Assembly (NCBI RefSeq): GCF_004114535.1
Contig: NZ_LBJC01000079.1
Coordinates: 1-64,000, forward strand
Direction: 5' to 3'
Length of the DNA: 64,000 nucleotides
DNA from: Bradyrhizobium nanningense
GTDB lineage: Bacteria > Pseudomonadota > Alphaproteobacteria > Rhizobiales > Xanthobacteraceae
Of the stretch, positions 17,317 through 26,120 are shown piece by piece. How positions within the stretch are numbered: the first letter of the stretch is position 1; each line of letters begins with the position of its first letter. The notes beneath the pieces were generated by a model. The model was not told the origin of the DNA. It searched no databases and saw only the letters and a list, made by a program, of their open reading frames with translations. The position numbers and the translations under genes were made by a program.

Positions 17317-18603
17317 ATGACACAACAAGCGACGTATCCCGAAGAATCCAACGCAAGGCTTCAAATCGAATACTGGCCGCTTGATCGGCTGATCCCCTAC
17401 GCGCGCAACGCGCGCACGCATAGTCAGGCTCAGATCGCCGAGATCGCCGGCAGCATTCGCGCCTTTGGCTTTTCGAATCCGATCCTCGTCAGTGAAGACG
17501 CAGATATTATCGCGGGACACGGCCGGCTGGCGGCTGCTCGCAAGCTTGGTCTGATAGAGGCACCGGTCGTGGTCCTCCGGGGGTTGACGGAGATGCAACG
17601 CCGCCAGTTGGTGCTTGCCGACAATAGGATTGCGCTAAATTCAGGTTGGGACAGCAAGATGCTCGCCCTCGAACTGGCTGACCTGTCTGGTTTGGGTGCC
17701 GATCTCGCATCCATTGGCTTTAGCAAAAAGGAGCTGGCGGCAGCGCTATCAAGGGTCGAGAGCGGCTTAACGGACGAGAACGATACCCCCGCTATCGTCG
17801 AGGCCGCGGTCTCCGGACCCGGTGACATCTGGCAGCTCGGCGCTCATCGCGTTGCGTGCGGCGATAGTCGAGATGCAGCTCTCGTCCACTCCCTGCTGGC
17901 TGGTGCTTTGCCTCAATTGATGGTCACCGATCCGCCCTATGGCGTCGAGTACGACCCGGAATGGCGTCATCGCCGCGGCGTCAACAATTCGAAGCGTACA
18001 GGAAAAATCCGCAACGACGAGATCGCCGACTGGGCGCCTACCTGGGGCCTATATCCGGGCGAAGTCGCTTATGTTTGGCATGGTGCTTTACGGTCGACCA
18101 TCGTAGCCGAAAGCCTCCTCAAGAGCGGCTTTTCGATTCGCGCGCAGATCATCTGGGCCAAGGAGCGCTTGGTCATGAGCCAGGGAGACTATCATTGGCA
18201 GCACGAGCCCTGTTGGTATGCAGTCCGAAAAAAAGGAAACTGGACCGGCGATCGCAAGCAAACGACGGTCTGGAATATCAGCAGCGGTGGTCAGGATGCC
18301 GAAACCAAGCATTCGACCCAAAAGCCAGTCGAATGCATGCGCCGGCCAATGCTGAACAATTCGAGTCCCGGACAGGCGGTATATGAACCCTTCCTTGGAA
18401 GCGGAACGACCCTGATCGCGGCTCAATCATGTGGGCGCATCTGCTTGGCATCCGAGATCGATCCATTGTTCGTCGATGTCGCCATCCGCCGATGGCAGGC
18501 CTTCACAGGTGAGAAGGCAATTCGTGAACGAGATGGCGCGTTCTTTGAAGCGCTAGAGGAGGGAACGCAATCCCCAGCTGACGCTCGCGATCCGCTAGTG
18601 TGA
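17317..18603 (+). CDS. ParB-fused DNA methyltransferase (phage type)
   Basis: 428 residues. Residues 15-105 are a ParB/Srx domain with the GHGRLAAA box. Residues 185-400 are a DNA amino-methyltransferase with DPPYGVEY (motif IV) before EPFLGSGTTL (motif I), the beta-class order of N6-adenine or N4-cytosine enzymes. Phages use such fusions to modify their DNA just upstream of packaging genes, and the next gene here is a terminase small subunit with its GTG/ATG start at the stop of this one. ATG 17317 has AGAGG upstream. No cognate restriction enzyme is adjacent. Confidence 0.88.
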   Translation: MTQQATYPEESNARLQIEYWPLDRLIPYARNARTHSQAQIAEIAGSIRAFGFSNPILVSEDADIIAGHGRLAAARKLGLIEAPVVVLRGLTEMQRRQLVLADNRIALNSGWDSKMLALELADLSGLGADLASIGFSKKELAAALSRVESGLTDENDTPAIVEAAVSGPGDIWQLGAHRVACGDSRDAALVHSLLAGALPQLMVTDPPYGVEYDPEWRHRRGVNNSKRTGKIRNDEIADWAPTWGLYPGEVAYVWHGALRSTIVAESLLKSGFSIRAQIIWAKERLVMSQGDYHWQHEPCWYAVRKKGNWTGDRKQTTVWNISSGGQDAETKHSTQKPVECMRRPMLNNSSPGQAVYEPFLGSGTTLIAAQSCGRICLASEIDPLFVDVAIRRWQAFTGEKAIRERDGAFFEALEEGTQSPADARDPLV

Positions 18604-18614
18604 TTGGAACGAAT

Positions 18615-19073
18615 ATGCGTGGCCGTCGTCCAAAACCAACGAGGATCAAGGCTTTGACGGGTAATCCGGGGAAACGCCCCCTCAATGTGCACGAGCCGCG
18701 GCCTGAACCCGCGCTACCTGAGTGTCCACCGCAACTCAATTCGGTTGCCAAGCGCGAATGGGTGCGGCTGACCGCCGAGCTTTCAAAGCTCGGCCTCATA
18801 ACTCACCTCGATCGCGGCGCCCTAGCTACCTATTGCGGCGCCTATGCGATGTGGGCAGAAGCGATGGAGCAGATCCACAAATTCGGTACGATGGTCAAAT
18901 CACCGACAGGATATCCGATACAGTCACCCTACCTAGCAATCGCCAATCGACAGGCAGAGATCATGATGCGCATTGCGTCGGAGTTCGGTTTCACGCCTGC
19001 AAGCCGGAGCCGGATATCGTTGCCCCCACAAGATCAGCTGCCACTTTTTGATGAAGAGAGCGGAGAGGGCTGA
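18615..19073 (+). CDS. Phage terminase small subunit, P27 family
   Basis: 152 residues. MRGRRPKPTRIKALTGNPGK is the typical N-terminus of P27-family small terminases, which bind phage DNA to start packaging. A helical core follows (AKREWVRLTAELSKLGLI, ALATYCGAYAMWAEA) and a C-terminal tail ending LPLFDEESGEG. Normally a large terminase follows at once; here the next gene, 84 bases on, is an unrelated nuclease-helicase. So the packaging module was cut off or replaced at this point. Confidence 0.85.
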   Translation: MRGRRPKPTRIKALTGNPGKRPLNVHEPRPEPALPECPPQLNSVAKREWVRLTAELSKLGLITHLDRGALATYCGAYAMWAEAMEQIHKFGTMVKSPTGYPIQSPYLAIANRQAEIMMRIASEFGFTPASRSRISLPPQDQLPLFDEESGEG

Positions 19074-19156
19074 GCCGCCCCCTTATGGACACTTGCGCCT
19101 TTAGCGATCAGTATTTTAGGGATTGTCGCGCAGATAAGACGGGATGAACTTTCGAG

Positions 19157-21190
19157 ATGGTCGCATATGCGAGCTATACGGCTCAAGAATTTCTCACTTC
19201 GCCGGACGATGCAATCTTCGCCCGGCTGGTTCGAAGTGATGCAGTTTCTGGCTTCAGCCAGTTCTCTCATAAGCAAGGATGGTCGTGGGGTGAAGCCGTT
19301 CGGCTTATGAAATCGGCTTGCAAACAGCTCATCGCCACTGACATACGATATTCCGATGTCGGCGTGGTCTTAGAATACCGCATCCCTCGCCGTGAAAAGA
19401 GGTTAGATGCTGCCTTCCTATTTGGCGGAACAATCGCAATCGTTGAGTTTAAAGCGGGGAGTTCCTCCGCGAGGAGCGACGCTTTAGCTCAAGTCGCCGA
19501 CTATTGTCTTGATCTGGCCTACTATCACGCGGAAAGCCAAGGGCTGAAGATTGTTCCCATCGTGTGCTCAACAGAGGCCGAGTCCAGCCAGGTGGTGCCG
19601 ACATCCGATGCGACGTTGATCGAGGACACACAATGCGTCGGGGGAGCTGATTTCGCAGCGCTGCTAACTCGCATCGCGAACGACGACAAGAAAAAGCCAT
19701 CGGATAATATTTCGCACGAGCGGTGGTGCGCGAGCTCCTATCGGCCGATTCCTGGAGTCATCGAGACCACGGTGAGTCTGTTCAACAAGCACGGCTCGGA
19801 CGACATCAACGCAGCGCTAGCCGACCGCGATACGATCGATCGCTCTATGCAGGCGATCGAAGGTATCGCGAGAGACGCTCGCGAGCGGAGCCAAAAGACG
19901 TTGTGCCTTCTCACGGGCGTACCCGGGGCTGGCAAGACGCTAACCGGACTTCGTATCGCGCATAGTCCGGAATTTATGAAAGCCGGTTGGCGGAGCGTCT
20001 TCCTGTCGGGAAACGGTCCACTGTTGAAAGTCTTAAAAGCCGCTTTGGCGGTGGACTACAAGGACCATCAGGGCTGCACTAAAGCAGTAGCGCAGCGACA
20101 TGCTGAATCCTTGCTTCATAGCGTGCATGCATACCTTGCCGAAGCCCAAAAGACCGGTTCGCCTCCGTCGGAGAGCATTGTGATTTTTGACGAAGCGCAG
20201 CGCGCCTGGGATGCAGCCAAGATGCAGAAGATGGCGGCGCGACAACGCAGCTTTGGTGCCGTGTCCGAATTGTCTCCGCCCGTCGCGGCAACTTCGGAAC
20301 CGGTTCAGATTTTGGAAGTAATGAACCGCCATGCCGGCGGCGTCATGGTCGTGGCTCTCTGCGGAAGCGGGCAAGAGATCCATGATGGGGAAGCTGGTGT
20401 TGGAGAATGGATCGCCGCCCGAAATCTGTCCTATGCCAACTGGCGGCTTATTTGTAGCCCTTCCGCAATTGAACGAGCAGGCGTGAACGCCGCAGGCGCG
20501 AATTTGGAGGTCTGGCCAAGTATGCATCTGAGTAGCTCAATCCGCAGTCACCGTGCGTCGGAGCATGCTGATTGGGTTGACGCGGTACTGACGGGGCGTC
20601 CCAAAGATGCGCGCCAACACATGGATCAGGCTGGCTTTCCGATCGCCCTGGTCAGGCGTATCGATGATGCCAGGGCGTGGCTACGCAAGACAACTCTCGG
20701 CTCAAGGCGCTTCGGCTTGGTCGCAAGTTCGGGTTGTTCTCGCTTAAGGCCATACGGGGTCGAAGTCGCCGCCGGGTTCAGGAAGGAATTGGACTACGCT
20801 GAATGGTTCACCGCGCCGAGAGGTGATTTGCGATCGTCATTTGCATTGGAGACCGCGGCGACGGAATTCGAGTGCCAGGGCCTCGAGTTGGACAGGGTAG
20901 CCGTTTGCTGGGGATGGGACCTGACCGTCGGCGACGGTGAACTCCTGCCGCGGACGTTCCGCGGGGCCAAATGGACCAACGTGAGGCGGGCGAGGGAGCG
21001 GGAGTACACGATCAACAAGTATCGTGTTCTTCTGACCAGGGCACGTGAGGGAATGGTGATTTGGGTACCTCTGGGAGATGAATCGGACCCGACCAGATCG
21101 CCGTTGGAGATGGACCGGCTAGCCGACTACTTGGTCGATTGCGGCGCGCAACCCATTCGGCACTCGGTCAACGGCCCATTTCTTCCATAA
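19157..21190 (+). CDS. PD-(D/E)XK nuclease fused to DUF2075 (Schlafen-3-like) helicase
   Basis: 677 residues. The N-terminal domain (about 60-125) has Asp84, then EFK (97-99) and Gln112 in AQVADY: a PD-(D/E)XK nuclease layout. Residues 245-650 are a DUF2075 SF1-type NTPase: Walker A GVPGAGKT (254-261), Walker B IVIFDEAQRAW (341-351), an Arg/Gln pair in QEIHDGEAG, and a C-terminal motif NKYRVLLTRAREG (motif VI). DUF2075 proteins are often found in defence islands. Probable role: NTP-driven DNA or RNA cleavage during phage attack (inference). Its neighbours are a decayed DUF262/HNH gene and an SF2 helicase. Confidence 0.78.
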   Translation: MVAYASYTAQEFLTSPDDAIFARLVRSDAVSGFSQFSHKQGWSWGEAVRLMKSACKQLIATDIRYSDVGVVLEYRIPRREKRLDAAFLFGGTIAIVEFKAGSSSARSDALAQVADYCLDLAYYHAESQGLKIVPIVCSTEAESSQVVPTSDATLIEDTQCVGGADFAALLTRIANDDKKKPSDNISHERWCASSYRPIPGVIETTVSLFNKHGSDDINAALADRDTIDRSMQAIEGIARDARERSQKTLCLLTGVPGAGKTLTGLRIAHSPEFMKAGWRSVFLSGNGPLLKVLKAALAVDYKDHQGCTKAVAQRHAESLLHSVHAYLAEAQKTGSPPSESIVIFDEAQRAWDAAKMQKMAARQRSFGAVSELSPPVAATSEPVQILEVMNRHAGGVMVVALCGSGQEIHDGEAGVGEWIAARNLSYANWRLICSPSAIERAGVNAAGANLEVWPSMHLSSSIRSHRASEHADWVDAVLTGRPKDARQHMDQAGFPIALVRRIDDARAWLRKTTLGSRRFGLVASSGCSRLRPYGVEVAAGFRKELDYAEWFTAPRGDLRSSFALETAATEFECQGLELDRVAVCWGWDLTVGDGELLPRTFRGAKWTNVRRAREREYTINKYRVLLTRAREGMVIWVPLGDESDPTRSPLEMDRLADYLVDCGAQPIRHSVNGPFLP

Positions 21191-21281
21191 TGTCTCATTT
21201 GCGAATCTCTCCGCGCAGTACTCGCCGATCGGCTTGGGAGGACCCAACGCCTCACTCAGCGGCACTAACAAGAGACGCTGC

Positions 21282-21612
21282 TTAGCCCTTAGCGAAGTTG
21301 CAATCGGGACAAGCAACCTGTCCATTCGCTACAATGGTTTTGCCGTGCCAATCCGAACTCGCCTTTTCAAAACTCCCAAATTGTTCGCAACTTCTGTTGC
21401 CCGTCAACAACCTCGTATTCGATGCCGTCGGGCCGCTTAACAGCACGCCAGTACATTTTTGGGATGTCGTACTCTCGTAGGATGGTATCCAACAGCAACT
21501 GTTTCTGCTTGCGGGACCATGCTGGAGAACGCTGACAGTCCGATGTCGGATCGATCCGTTTTTCGTAGTTGCAAATGGTCGCAAGCGGAAGCGGACGCTT
21601 ATTCATTTTCAT
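21282..21612 (-). pseudogene. Decayed DUF262/HNH endonuclease (GmrSD-like) gene
   Basis: Two frames on the minus strand join two ends of one family. The first (from ATG 21612) reads DPTSDCQRSPAWSRKQKQLL, then YEVVDGQQKLRTIWEF, the DUF262 ParB-like nucleotide-binding motif. The second frame ends HGKTIVANGQVACPDCNFAKG, the last part of an HNH nuclease. The several hundred residues normally between them are missing and the frame shifts, so this is an internally deleted relic of a type IV-like (GmrSD/DUF262-HNH) restriction gene. Confidence 0.65.
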
Positions 21613-21681
21613 CAGAGATACCCCTGAGGTAAAATCGATAGCAGCCGAAATCAGACGAGAATGCTGCCTGAAAGGCCGGAT

Positions 21682-21948
21682 CTAGAACGCAACTTTCTTG
21701 TACTTATTATCGGCCGCCTCGCCTACCATCATCGTGACGACGCGGTCTTCGAGATCCACCCAAAAGCGCCCGTTGCGGTCGCCGCGGCCGGAACTAAGAG
21801 CGGCCAGTATCTCGGATTCTACTTTCTTCCCAAATTGGCCGGCCAGACGCTTCTGGTATCCCTTCCCTGCCCACAGTTCGCCTTCCGCATTTTGATTGCA
21901 AGGAAGCCCCCACGATGATTTTACTTCGCGACTTATAAAAACAGTCAT
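21682..21948 (-). CDS. Small hypothetical protein beside the helicase
   Basis: 88 residues from ATG 21948, which follows AGGAGA at a good distance. Mixed alpha/beta, with GKGYQKRLAGQFGKKVESEI and a short beta-rich middle FWVDLEDRVVTMMVGE. No signal peptide or family recognised. It is divergent from the SF2 helicase (50-base gap) and could be a fragment or a real small partner. Confidence 0.5.
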   Translation of the reverse strand: MTVFISREVKSSWGLPCNQNAEGELWAGKGYQKRLAGQFGKKVESEILAALSSGRGDRNGRFWVDLEDRVVTMMVGEAADNKYKKVAF

Positions 21949-21997
21949 GCCAATCTCCTGAGCATCAACCACTTACAGCATTCGGAATTTTTACAAT

Positions 21998-24169
21998 ATG
22001 GTTGTGGTAAGGGACGACAGCAACTTTAGTCTTAGTGGGCCCGAGCAGTTGCAGCTCCTGCAATTGGAGCAGCTGAGCTCATGGGCGTCCCGACAACCCA
22101 AGTCAGAAGATGAGATTAGCCCCAATCTAAAATCACAGAAAGTCGAAGAGCTGCCCACTGATTGGGCCTTGGTGCGCGACATCAAACTTTACGACTGGCA
22201 AGAAGCTGCGGTGCAGCAATGGTTTGCCGCTGGCAAGCGAGGCATCATCAAAGTCGTTACCGGTGCGGGGAAGACGCTACTCGCGCTAGCGATCGCTGAA
22301 CGCCTTCAGAGGACGGATCGCGATCTCCGCGTCGCAATCGTAGTCCCCACAGTCGTTCTCCTTGAGCAATGGCGACAAGAAATTCTAGTTCGATCGAACC
22401 TGCCTCGCACCGCGATCGGTGTATTGGGTGCAGGCGAAAATGACGAATTTGATGATGAGCGGCGCATTCTTATCTGCGTTCTCAATTCTGCTTCGAGAAA
22501 GCTCCCCTTTGAAGTCCGTCGTTTATCACTCGGTGAGCGGCTGCTCTTGGTGGTGGATGAGTGCCATCGTGCAGGCGCAGCCGAAATGCGGAAGCTCTTT
22601 GATGTTCCGCGTGCGTATACGGTAGGGCTGTCTGCTACGCCAGAACGGGAGGATGACCCGGATGATGAGAATGATTCTGATAATGCGATGGGACGCAATC
22701 CAGATCAGACTGTCCTGGAACGAGAGATAGGCCCTGTCGTTTACGAGATGACTTACGCAGAAGCGATAAATGGGGGCATTCTTGCGCCCTTTATCATAGA
22801 ACACTATGCGCTTTCATTGAGCGGGCCTGAGCAAACTAAATATTCCGCGCTTTCTCAGGAGATCACAGATCTAAGAAGGGAGCTTGAGACCGGCTCGAGG
22901 CGTGGCCTCGCTCTTATTCGCTGGTGCCGCTCTGCCGGGGGCTCAAAGAATCCAAGCGCGAGGCGTCTTATAGCGCTAATTAGCGACAGGAAGCAGTTGC
23001 TTTACCGGGCTCAGGAGCGGTTTCGAGCCGTCGATCGCCTAATATCTGAGGCTACTGCTGCCGATCAAAATAGTAGGATCATTATCTTTCACGAAAGCAT
23101 TGCGGAGGTTATGACGCTGTTTGCTCAGCTACGGCTGCGGGGTTATGCCGTTGTTGCTGAGCACAGCGAGTTTCCAGATCGTCTCAGAGCGGAAGCAATT
23201 TCACTGTTTCGGGAGGGAACGGCGCACATAATAGTATCAGCAAAATCTTTGATCGAGGGCTTCAACGTGCCGACGGCCGACATAGGGATAGTCGTGGCTG
23301 CGTCTTCGTCAGTGCGCCAGCGGATACAGACCCTTGGACGTCTCTTGCGTCGCGGCGCGGGTGAAACGAAGAGAGCAAGGCTAGTCGTCTTGTTTGCCGC
23401 AAACACTGTCGACGAACTGATCTATGAGAAAGCTGATTGGCATGCCTTCGTTGGTGCCGAGCGGAATGAATACTTCCGATGGACTGATGTTTTGAACGAG
23501 CAACCAGAAAGGCAATTGTCGCCTCCGAGAGCCTACATCCCATCTGATTCGGAAATTGACGATTATCAATTATCGCGAGGTAGCGAATATCCGGGGAGAG
23601 TTGAGGGCAGAATCTATTCGGTAGATACTACCGGGACGATCTTTGATGCGGATAAGAAGCTGATCAAACCCGATCCGCTTCTCGAGAGCTACCTATCGGA
23701 GTTTCCGTCCGGAGGACGCTTTATTGTAACTCCCAATCGGTTTTACGTTCTTAGGCTCGCAGCGCAGTCTACGCCGATCTATTTGGGGCGTCTAAACGCC
23801 TTTCCCTCCGGAGGGACATCAGCAAATGCTGCGACGCTCAACAATCTTCTTCCTGGGGAAATTTATCCATCCAAGTTGGCTCACGGGAAAACCTTTTCTG
23901 TCCTCCAAAGGGACAGAAGGCTCATTGCTGTAAAGCAAAGAGGGCAAGTTCGATTTGTCAGACCAGCGGAGTTGGAGCCGGATCCAGAGAAGCGGGAGCG
24001 ATTAGAAGGGATTCAAAGGGTCCTAGCAGATGTTTATCGGAGCGGAAGACAAATTAGCAAGGTCTTCGTGAACGAATTAGGCCACGTCGGATACCTTTAT
24101 CAGGGCCAAGCCTATTTTGTTGGCTTTGCCCCTGAAGGCGATGCAGGCTTTGTCCTTGACGAAATGTAG
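21998..24169 (+). CDS. SF2 (XPB/UvsW-like) DNA helicase of the defence island
   Basis: 723 residues. W67-Q68 is in a Q-motif-like region; Walker A is TGAGKT (88-93), DECH (187-190) is motif II, and LSATPE (211-216) is motif III. Helicase C has IIIFHESIAEV, SAKSLIEGFNVP and RQRIQTLGRLLRRG (motif VI). An acidic insert EDDPDDENDSDN sits after motif III. The C-terminal 200 residues are a beta-rich domain of unknown type. The ATG 21998 has CGGA upstream. The gene is clearly poorer in GC than the core flanks, a sign of transfer. It may work with the nuclease-helicase upstream; this is inference from position. Confidence 0.82.
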   Translation: MVVVRDDSNFSLSGPEQLQLLQLEQLSSWASRQPKSEDEISPNLKSQKVEELPTDWALVRDIKLYDWQEAAVQQWFAAGKRGIIKVVTGAGKTLLALAIAERLQRTDRDLRVAIVVPTVVLLEQWRQEILVRSNLPRTAIGVLGAGENDEFDDERRILICVLNSASRKLPFEVRRLSLGERLLLVVDECHRAGAAEMRKLFDVPRAYTVGLSATPEREDDPDDENDSDNAMGRNPDQTVLEREIGPVVYEMTYAEAINGGILAPFIIEHYALSLSGPEQTKYSALSQEITDLRRELETGSRRGLALIRWCRSAGGSKNPSARRLIALISDRKQLLYRAQERFRAVDRLISEATAADQNSRIIIFHESIAEVMTLFAQLRLRGYAVVAEHSEFPDRLRAEAISLFREGTAHIIVSAKSLIEGFNVPTADIGIVVAASSSVRQRIQTLGRLLRRGAGETKRARLVVLFAANTVDELIYEKADWHAFVGAERNEYFRWTDVLNEQPERQLSPPRAYIPSDSEIDDYQLSRGSEYPGRVEGRIYSVDTTGTIFDADKKLIKPDPLLESYLSEFPSGGRFIVTPNRFYVLRLAAQSTPIYLGRLNAFPSGGTSANAATLNNLLPGEIYPSKLAHGKTFSVLQRDRRLIAVKQRGQVRFVRPAELEPDPEKRERLEGIQRVLADVYRSGRQISKVFVNELGHVGYLYQGQAYFVGFAPEGDAGFVLDEM

Positions 24170-24275
24170 ACTAGATCTGCTTCGCTGATCCTTACTCAAT
24201 TGGTGTCTCCAGGAGGTCTGAGGGAATCAAAGCCTTTCGCTCAACCGTATGCTTGGAGACTCGGACAGCAACAGA

Positions 24276-24303
24276 GTCGGCCGCTGGCCGAGTTCTTCCA
24301 TAA
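24276..24303 (+). repeat. Direct repeat, left copy
   Basis: GTCGGCC, then a short variable stretch, then the 17-base word CCGAGTTCTTCCATAAC. The same arrangement recurs in the same orientation at 39066-39093, 14.8 kb to the right. It could be an attachment-site pair or two copies of a gene-start fragment. Confidence 0.45.
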
Positions 24304-24553
24304 CGTTTGATATCCGAATCTCCTTAGATGCTGGCGAACAGCCCTCCGGCGTGTCGCCCCGCTTCGATGTCGGCTCTTAGGGCTCGCGAGAGCTTTCCCT
24401 GTGCTGGGTGTCATTTGATCCATCGCGCGACACCGCACCGCCGGGAGAGCCACACACGGCCTCCAAACGTCGAACGGCAGTAACGCCGCCTCAGCTGCCG
24501 GCCTCTTTGAATCCCAACCTCCGGCGACCCATCGGCCAGTGGTGACGGCCACT

Positions 24554-24578
24554 GGAACTCGCGGGCGTGATGGTCGTT
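24554..24578 (+). promoter_or_regulatory. EcfG-type promoter for opgG/D-opgH
   Basis: GGAAC (24554-24558), 16-base spacer, CGTT (24575-24578): exact consensus, 36 bases before the GTG start. Confidence 0.7.
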
Positions 24579-24614
24579 GCATGACCGCGGCAGCAGTAGC
24601 GAGTAGGAGAGCAC

Positions 24615-26120
24615 GTGAACCGACGCCAGCTTGTTCAAGGGTCGGCGGTGCTGCCGGCGTTGCTGCTCGTCTCGCGCAGCGGCTTCGCCGCGGCGTCGGA
24701 CGATGGGTTTGGGCCGTCAACGGTGAGGGACCTGGCCCGTATGCTGGCGGCCAAGCCGCACGAGGCTCCGGACGAGAAGCTCCCGAGCGGATTGAAGGAC
24801 TTGGACTACGATCAGTATCGTTCGATCCGCTTCTTGCCGGAGCGGGCGCTTTGGCGCGGCAAAAATCTTCCGTTCGAAGCGCAGTTCTTCCATCGCGGCT
24901 TCTTTTACAAGAACAGAGTGACCATCTTCGAGGTCGCGGACGGAAAGGCCACCGAGCTCAAGTACCGCAAGGCGGACTTTTTCTTCGGCGAGAAGGTCCC
25001 CGCGTTCGAGGACGTCGATCTCGGGTTCGCGGGCTTCCGCATCCACGCGCCCATGAATCGCGCGGACTACTACGACGAGGTCTGCGTCTTCCTCGGGGCG
25101 AGCTATTTCCGAGCCGTGGCCAAGGGGCAGACGTACGGGCTCTCCGCCCGAGGACTTTCGATCGACACCGGCGAAGCCAAGGGGGAGGAGTTTCCGCTGT
25201 TCAAGGCGTTCTGGCTCGAGCGGCCGGTGCCGGGTGCGACCTCGATGGTCATCCATGCCTTGCTCGACAGCAAAAGCTGCGCGGCGAGCTACCGCTTCAC
25301 CGTGCGGCCCGGGGAAACGACGGTCTTCGATGTCGAAATGTCGGTCTATCCGCGCGTCGAAATGCCGCGGGCCGGTCTCGCGCCTATGACCAGCATGTTC
25401 TTCTACGGTCCGAACGATCGCAACGACATCGACGATTTCCGTCCGTCAGTCCACGATTCCGACGGTCTTGCGATCTTCAATGGGAAGGGTGAAAGCCTGT
25501 GGCGGCCGCTCAGCAATCCTCGCGACCTCCAGATCAGCACCTTCCAGGATCTCAATCCGCGCGGCTTCGGGCTGATGCAGCGGGAGAGAAACTTCTTCGC
25601 TTACCAGGACCTCGAATCCAGCTTCGAAAAGCGCCCAAGTCTCTGGATGGAGCCGATCGGCGATTGGGGCGATGGCGGGGTCGTCCTGTTCGAGATTCCG
25701 ACCAAGGAAGAGGTTCACGACAACATCGCCGCATTCTGGCGGCCGAAGAATCCGCTGCAGGCCAAGGGCGAACACAATTACACCTATCGGCTGCATTGGG
25801 GACCGGATAGCCCGAAACCGCATTCGCTGGCCAGATTCACGCGAAGCGGCATCGGGGCGAGGGGTGAGGACGCGCGCCTGTTCGTGCTCGATCTGCTCGG
25901 CGACAACCTCAAGGGCATCGATCCTGCGGGTGTCAAAGGCGTGGTGACGGCGGAAAAGTCCGACGTGAAGAACATCGTCACGCAGCCCAATCCCTACACC
26001 GGCGGTTGGCGGCTGAGCTTCCAGTGCCAGGTGAAGGGAGAGCCGATCGAGCTGCGGGCGTTTCTGACCGAGGGCGACAAGCCCTTGTCGGAAGTGTGGG
26101 TCTACCGATGGGCACCGTGA
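24615..26120 (+). CDS. Periplasmic glucan biosynthesis protein OpgG/OpgD (MdoG family)
   Basis: 501 residues. The N-terminus MNRRQLVQGSAVLPALLLVS is a Tat-type signal, as in OpgD. The mature protein keeps the MdoG family pattern: SIRFLPERALWRGKNLPFEA, FFHRGFFYKNRVTI, FFYGPNDRNDIDDFRPSVHD, and GDWGDGGVVLFEIPT. It acts in the periplasm on the backbone of osmoregulated periplasmic glucans made by OpgH. GTG 24615 has a good GGAGA site. The opgH start ATG lies inside its last codons (13-base overlap), so the two are coupled. A strict EcfG promoter 36 bases upstream ties glucan synthesis to general stress. Confidence 0.9.
   Translation: MNRRQLVQGSAVLPALLLVSRSGFAAASDDGFGPSTVRDLARMLAAKPHEAPDEKLPSGLKDLDYDQYRSIRFLPERALWRGKNLPFEAQFFHRGFFYKNRVTIFEVADGKATELKYRKADFFFGEKVPAFEDVDLGFAGFRIHAPMNRADYYDEVCVFLGASYFRAVAKGQTYGLSARGLSIDTGEAKGEEFPLFKAFWLERPVPGATSMVIHALLDSKSCAASYRFTVRPGETTVFDVEMSVYPRVEMPRAGLAPMTSMFFYGPNDRNDIDDFRPSVHDSDGLAIFNGKGESLWRPLSNPRDLQISTFQDLNPRGFGLMQRERNFFAYQDLESSFEKRPSLWMEPIGDWGDGGVVLFEIPTKEEVHDNIAAFWRPKNPLQAKGEHNYTYRLHWGPDSPKPHSLARFTRSGIGARGEDARLFVLDLLGDNLKGIDPAGVKGVVTAEKSDVKNIVTQPNPYTGGWRLSFQCQVKGEPIELRAFLTEGDKPLSEVWVYRWAP

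Larger units (their letters stand above)
24170..24614. other. Right edge of the island and opgG leader
   Basis: 445 bases. No supported gene. The left part includes a repeat (24276-24303) that recurs near 39.07 kb. The right part has a strict EcfG promoter at 24554-24578. Base composition returns to core-like GC from about 24.4 kb. Confidence 0.5.

Noticed and set aside
5600..24300. Second copy of the tRNA-Ser 3' end as an attachment site
   Set aside because: The 3' end of the tRNA gene was not seen again in the window, and large serine recombinases usually do not use tRNAs. The tRNA may be only a neighbour.
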